Part shown: positions 7,160 to 9,443 of the stretch, piece after piece
Layout of the letters: each line of letters opens with the position of its first letter
Position numbering within the stretch: position 1 is the first letter of the stretch
Source of the DNA: Actinomycetota bacterium
GTDB taxonomy: Bacteria; Actinomycetota; Thermoleophilia; UBA2241
NCBI GenBank assembly: GCA_003157715.1
Contig: PMKK01000170.1
Location: 9,945-19,387, forward strand
Direction of reading: 5' to 3'
Length of the DNA: 9,443 nt
Notes under the pieces: generated by a model
What the model was told of the DNA's origin: nothing
Database searches by the model: none
What the model saw: the letters and a program-made list of their open reading frames with translations, nothing else
Position numbers and translations under genes: made by a program

Positions 7160-7171
7160 CGCACTCGCTAC

Positions 7172-7202
7172 TCTATAGCCATCCGACCCCCGCGTGTATC
7201 AA
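7172..7202 (-). promoter_or_regulatory. Candidate promoter of the aminotransferase
   Basis: On the minus strand TTGATA (plus 7197-7202) is followed after 19 nt by TATAGA (plus 7172-7177). The -35 is 5 of 6 to consensus and the -10 is 4 of 6; the spacing is longer than ideal. Transcription would begin about 5 nt before the ATG at 7159, giving a nearly leaderless mRNA, which would agree with the lack of a good ribosome site. Confidence 0.3.
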
Positions 7203-7203
7203 A

Positions 7204-7291
7204 CCGTCGAGCTCGCGCGATCTGCGAGGAGTGCCGGCCGTCGGCGGCCGTCGAGCTCGCGCGACCGGTGAGAGACGCCGGCCTGCGGGAC
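7204..7291. repeat. Diverged 44-nt direct tandem duplication
   Basis: Unit one (7204-7247) and unit two (7248-7291) both begin with the identical 17-mer CCGTCGAGCTCGCGCGA. They then diverge but still share GAG, GCCGGCC and CGG at matching offsets, for about 32 of 44 matches overall by eye. Unit one directly abuts the candidate aminotransferase -35. Confidence 0.6.
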
Positions 7292-7305
7292 CGCCGCCCA
7301 GCGAG

Positions 7306-7370
7306 CGCGCGAAACGACCGCGCGAACCGACCGCGCGAAACGACCCTGCGAACCGACCCCGCGAACCGAC
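7306..7370. repeat. Five-copy 13-nt tandem repeat
   Basis: Five contiguous 13-nt units (7306, 7319, 7332, 7345, 7358) fit the pattern C-S-C/T-GCGAA-M-CGAC. The centre base alternates A, C, A, C, C. Two successive 26-nt double units differ only at two positions, so the array probably grew in 26-nt steps. On the other strand the unit reads GTCGGTTCGCG. It could be a cluster of protein-binding half-sites or a neutral minisatellite. Confidence 0.85.
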
Positions 7371-7376
7371 CCGTTC

Positions 7377-7402
7377 GGAACGTGGCCCGTAGTGGGTACG
7401 TA
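7377..7402 (+). promoter_or_regulatory. Weak ECF-sigma-like element upstream of OsmC
   Basis: GGAAC at 7377-7381 and GTA at 7400-7402 are separated by 18 nt, recalling the GGAAY-N18/19-GTT promoters of redox-responsive SigR/SigH sigma factors, though the last base is off. GGAAC also forms half of the palindrome CGTTC-G-GAACG (7372-7382). An oxidative-stress promoter would suit the gene, but the match is weak. Confidence 0.15.
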
Positions 7403-7415
7403 AGGCATCGTCAAT

Positions 7416-7444
7416 GCAGTAGCGACACGTCAGCGCAGTTGCGA
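7416..7444 (+). repeat. 10-nt direct repeat upstream of OsmC
   Basis: GCAGTAGCGA (7416-7425) and GCAGTTGCGA (7435-7444) differ at one position and are 19 nt apart start to start, i.e. close to two helical turns. They lie 27-55 nt before the ATG, where an operator or promoter would be expected. The region is less GC-rich than its surroundings. Confidence 0.35.
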
Positions 7445-7470
7445 TACCAGAGACGAATCGAGGAGGAGCC

Positions 7471-7920
7471 ATGATCTCAGCCGAACGCCGCGCGCAGGTC
7501 GACTGGACGGGGACGCTCGCCACGGGGACCGGACGTTTGCGCCTGGCCAGCGGGGCAGCTGCGGACCTGCCCGTCACCTGGGCTTCGCGCACCGCTCGCT
7601 CAGAAGGCAAGACGAGTCCCGAAGAGCTCATCGCCGCCGCCCACTCGTCGTGCTTTGCGATGGCCTTCTCGGGCGGCCTGACCGATGCCGGCACGCCGCC
7701 GATGAGCCTCGACGTGACGGCGGTCGTCACCTTCGCCGAGACCGCCGGCGGCTTTGGCGTGGCAAGCTCGCGGCTCGAGGTCCGGGGCGTCGTGCCCGGC
7801 TTGGATCAAGCCGGTTTTGCGGCCGCCGCCGAGGCGGCCAAAGATGGCTGCCCGATCTCGCAGGCGCTGCGCGGCAACGTCGAGATCAGCGTCGTGGCGA
7901 CCCTCGACCAGGCCCCCTGA
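7471..7920 (+). CDS. osmC: OsmC-family organic hydroperoxide reductase
   Basis: 149 residues, typical OsmC length. The protein reduces organic hydroperoxides in the cytoplasm with two redox cysteines. Both are present: Cys61 in AAAHSSCFAMA and Cys127 in KDGCPISQAL. Arg40 and Glu51 (in KTSPEEL) sit at the offsets of the Arg and Glu that help activate the peroxidatic cysteine in E. coli OsmC (38 and 49 there, with Cys59 and Cys125). The overall pattern, with the intact PEELIAAAHSSC helix, fits OsmC proper more than Ohr, though I cannot separate them firmly. The ATG follows the strong site AGGAGG (7461-7466) by 4 nt. It is transcribed away from the aminotransferase and convergently with ferritin, so it is probably monocistronic. 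Confidence 0.92.
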   Translation: MISAERRAQVDWTGTLATGTGRLRLASGAAADLPVTWASRTARSEGKTSPEELIAAAHSSCFAMAFSGGLTDAGTPPMSLDVTAVVTFAETAGGFGVASSRLEVRGVVPGLDQAGFAAAAEAAKDGCPISQALRGNVEISVVATLDQAP

Positions 7921-7938
7921 CCGGCATCCCGGCGCCGC

Positions 7939-8040
7939 TCCAGCGTGCCGCCGGCGCGATCCACCGTGCGCCGGCGGCGGTCCAGTGGGCCGGCAGCGCC
8001 GGTTCAGCGTGCCGGCGCCGGTTCAGCGTGCCGGCAGCGG
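7939..8040. repeat. Five imperfect 19-22-nt tandem repeats between OsmC and ferritin
   Basis: Units start at 7939, 7960, 7981, 8003 and 8022 with lengths 21, 21, 22, 19 and 19. Each begins TCCA or TTCA and carries a version of GCGTGCCGGC. The last two match at 17 of 19 positions. The array fills the convergent gap almost completely and its last unit runs into the ferritin coding sequence, including the stop codon (plus 8023-8025). Confidence 0.7.
7996..8035. terminator. Possible bidirectional termination hairpins in the convergent gap
   Basis: GCGCCGG (7996-8002) pairs with CCGGCGC (8012-8018) around a 9-nt loop. GCCGG (8017-8021) pairs with CCGGC (8031-8035) around the same loop sequence TTCAGCGTG. 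The two hairpins arise from the tandem repeat and overlap slightly, so only one forms at a time. Their place between two converging genes suits shared termination. No T-tract is present on either strand. Confidence 0.35.
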
Positions 8041-8535
8041 CGGCGTGAAGACCCGCGCCGCGAGCTCCTTGTCGATCTCGTAGAGCGCGGCGGGTGCGTC
8101 CCGCACCAGACGCAGCTTCTTGACCATGTCGTCGGCGGTGGCCTCTTCTTCGACCTGCTCGCCGATGAACCACTGCAGCTCCTGCAGCGTGGCGTGGTCG
8201 CGCAGCTCGAGGGCGAGATCGGCGAGGCCGTTGATCAGGCCGGTGACCTTGCCCTCGTGCGCCAGGGCGTGCTCGAACATGGCGAGCGCCGTGGGCCACA
8301 CCTGGTCCGGCTGGTCGATGGCCGTGAGCAGCACGCGGCCCCCGCGCTCGATGACGAAGTCGAAGAACTTCTGGGCGTGAAAGAGCTCTTCCTGAAACTG
8401 CACCTGCATCCAGTTCCGGCCGCCCGCCATGCCCAGCTCGGCGAACTGCGACGACATCGACAGGTAGAGATAGGCCGAATACAGCTCGGCGTTGATCTGC
8501 CCGTTCAGGGCATCCTGCATGCGCTTGTCCAGCAT
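8023..8535 (-). CDS. ftnA: Non-haem ferritin (FtnA-like) iron-storage protein
   Basis: 170 residues, close to bacterial ferritins of about 165. It oxidises Fe(II) and stores the mineral inside a cytosolic 24-mer. The ferroxidase ligands fall at the same numbers as in E. coli FtnA: Glu17 (INAELYSAY), Tyr24, Glu50 and His53 (QEELFHAQKF), Glu94 (LAHEGKVTGL), Gln127, Glu129 and Glu130 (GEQVEEE). No haem-binding methionine of the bacterioferritin type is evident. The ATG follows AAGGAAG (plus 8541-8547) by 5 nt. The final residues PLPAR and the stop are encoded by a unit of the adjacent tandem repeat, so the tail is unlikely to be conserved. It lies downstream of the glutamate decarboxylase on the same strand with a 156-nt gap that contains a strong stem-loop, so it probably has its own promoter. 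Confidence 0.95.
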   Translation of the reverse strand: MLDKRMQDALNGQINAELYSAYLYLSMSSQFAELGMAGGRNWMQVQFQEELFHAQKFFDFVIERGGRVLLTAIDQPDQVWPTALAMFEHALAHEGKVTGLINGLADLALELRDHATLQELQWFIGEQVEEEATADDMVKKLRLVRDAPAALYEIDKELAARVFTPPLPAR

Positions 8536-8575
8536 CTTCGCTTCCTTCTTTCTCTTGCTCGCACCTTGTCTGATT

Positions 8576-8610
8576 CGCGCGACCGGCGCCCGGGTGCGCC
8601 GGGCCGCGCG
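8576..8610. terminator. Strong stem-loop between glutamate decarboxylase and ferritin
   Basis: The outer arms are CGCGCG (8576-8581 and 8605-8610). The inner arms are CCGGCGC (8583-8589) and GCGCCGG (8596-8602) around a 6-nt loop, with a 1-nt/2-nt internal bulge, for 13 paired bases in all. On the minus strand it lies after the decarboxylase stop and 41-75 nt before the ferritin ATG. It could end the decarboxylase message or act in the ferritin 5' leader. There is no U-tract after it. Confidence 0.45.
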
Positions 8611-8691
8611 GGCGGCCTCTACGTTCTTCCTAGTTGCGCGCCCGTCCGAAACCCCAGGGACCGCGCCGTCAAGCTCGCCGGCCGCCGCCCG

Positions 8692-9443
8692 TCAGTGGTG
8701 AAACGACGCCGTGGCGCCGTCGTTTACCGGGGCCGCCTGCTTGCGCAGGCGGGGAAGCTGGCGATCGAGGTCGGCCAGCAGCAGGTCGGCCACGTCGTGG
8801 GTTAAGCCGCGGCGCACCACGATGCGCAGGGCGGCCAGATCCTCCCTGTTTCTGGGGAAGGTGTAGGCCGGCACCAGCCAGCCGCGTTCGCGCAGCGCGT
8901 CGGCCACGTCGAACACGGTGAAGTTGCGCACGTCGGCGCGCAGGGTGAAGGCGAAGACCGGCAGCTCGTCGCCCTTGGTGAGCAGCGTGAACGGCCCGCG
9001 CGCGGCGACCTGTTCGGCCAGGTAGCCGGCCACCTCGCGCGCATAGCCCTGGACCTTGGCGAAACCGTCGAAGCCGAGTCGCAGGAAGTTGTAGTACTGG
9101 GTGACGATCTGTGAGCCCGGCCGCGAGAAGTTGAGCGCGAAGGTCGGCATGTCGTCGCCGAGGTAGTTCACCCAGAAGATCAGCTCGTCGGGCAGCGCTT
9201 CGGCGTCGCGCCAGACGACCCAGCCGACGCCCGGGTAGACCAGGCCGTACTTGTGCCCCGATGTGTTGATCGAGGCCACGCGCGGCAGGCGAAAGTCCCA
9301 CTCGAGGTCGGGGTCGAGGAAGGGCGCGACCATCGCCCCCGAAGCGCCGTCGACGTGCACCGGCACATCGATACCGGTGCGCTCCTGGAGCTCGTCGAGC
9401 AGCCGGCAGGTGTCGGCCACCGGCTCGTAGCTGCCGTCGTAGG
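8692..9443 (-). CDS. gad: Glutamate decarboxylase, C-terminal half (5' end beyond right edge)
   Basis: 250 residues are in view, from YDGSYEP at the edge to the stop at 8692-8694; the full family is about 460 residues, so the N-terminal part is missing. The enzyme is PLP-dependent and converts L-glutamate to GABA and CO2, consuming a proton. Diagnostic stretches are HVDGASGAMVAPF, WDFRLPRVASI, SGHKYGL with the PLP lysine (codon at plus 9251-9253), GVGWVVWRD, NYLGDDMPTFALNFSRPG and QYYNFLRLG. The protein ends ASFHH; E. coli GadB also ends with a His-containing tail that plugs the active site at neutral pH, so similar autoinhibition is plausible. No GABA antiporter gene is visible. Ferritin follows on the same strand. 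Internal GTG codons, for example at 9420, are not the start. Confidence 0.95.
   Translation of the reverse strand, partial: YDGSYEPVADTCRLLDELQERTGIDVPVHVDGASGAMVAPFLDPDLEWDFRLPRVASINTSGHKYGLVYPGVGWVVWRDAEALPDELIFWVNYLGDDMPTFALNFSRPGSQIVTQYYNFLRLGFDGFAKVQGYAREVAGYLAEQVAARGPFTLLTKGDELPVFAFTLRADVRNFTVFDVADALRERGWLVPAYTFPRNREDLAALRIVVRRGLTHDVADLLLADLDRQLPRLRKQAAPVNDGATASFHH
8701..8725 (-). other. Perfect 8-bp inverted repeat inside the 3' end of the decarboxylase gene
   Basis: AAACGACG (8701-8708) and CGTCGTTT (8718-8725) are perfect complements around a 9-nt loop. They lie over the codons for the last dozen residues, ending 7 nt before the stop on the minus strand. The downstream arm ends in TTT. 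It may protect or end the mRNA, but it could be chance in coding DNA. Confidence 0.3.

Larger units (their letters stand above)
7160..7470. other. 311-nt repeat-rich divergent intergenic region
   Basis: This gap separates the minus-strand aminotransferase from the plus-strand OsmC gene, so it must hold both promoters. In order from the left it contains a promoter-like pair for the aminotransferase (7172-7202), a diverged 44-nt direct duplication (7204-7291), five 13-nt tandem repeats (7306-7370), a small palindrome (7372-7382) and a less GC-rich stretch with a 10-nt direct repeat just before the OsmC ribosome site. I see no convincing gene: frames open across it simply read through the repeats. 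Confidence 0.8.

Noticed and set aside
7306..7370. CRISPR array
   Set aside because: The units are 13 nt and directly contiguous, with no spacers, and no cas genes are nearby.
7268..7474. 68-codon plus-strand frame whose stop overlaps the OsmC start (ATGA)
   Set aside because: The ATGA overlap is tempting, but the frame simply reads through the 44-nt and 13-nt repeats, has no ribosome site and yields an Arg-rich sequence with no motif.
7173..7730. 185-codon minus-strand frame with internal VGSRGRFA-type repeats
   Set aside because: The peptide repeats are only the DNA tandem array translated, and half of the frame is antisense to OsmC.

Overview
The window is a strongly GC-rich bacterial segment. 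Third codon positions are almost all G or C, GTG starts occur, and there are a mycothiol-synthase-like double GNAT and an extracytoplasmic binding protein with a C-terminal membrane anchor. Together these suggest a high-GC Gram-positive, most likely an actinomycete-type organism (perhaps Thermoleophilia-like); this is inference from style, not a marker gene.

Left part (1-6001, plus strand): a probable tail of an unknown gene ends at 106, followed by hairpins. Then comes a compact apparent operon: two tandem paralogous MttB-superfamily (trimethylamine methyltransferase-like, non-pyrrolysine) proteins overlapping by 4 nt, a family 5 (peptide/nickel/opine type) ABC substrate-binding protein 43 nt later, and a two-domain GNAT acetyltransferase 4 nt after that. 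The arrangement suggests capture of a methylated or quaternary-amine compound outside the cell and corrinoid-dependent demethylation inside it. The required corrinoid protein, second methyltransferase and ABC permease/ATPase genes are not in the window.

Middle (6002-7470): a PLP-dependent fold-type I aminotransferase on the minus strand, convergent with the GNAT. A 311-nt intergenic region separates it from the divergent OsmC gene. That region holds a diverged 44-nt direct duplication and a five-copy 13-nt tandem repeat.

Right part (7471-9443): an OsmC-family peroxiredoxin (plus), then on the minus strand a non-haem ferritin and the C-terminal half of a glutamate decarboxylase that runs off the right edge. 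This is a stress/homeostasis neighbourhood (organic peroxide, iron, acid). The convergent OsmC-ferritin gap contains five imperfect 19-22-nt repeats, the last of which supplies the ferritin's final codons and stop.

No rRNA, tRNA, CRISPR array, insertion sequence or phage gene was seen. The most unusual aspects are the tandem MttB-like pair coupled to a binding protein and the several unrelated small tandem-repeat arrays in and between genes.
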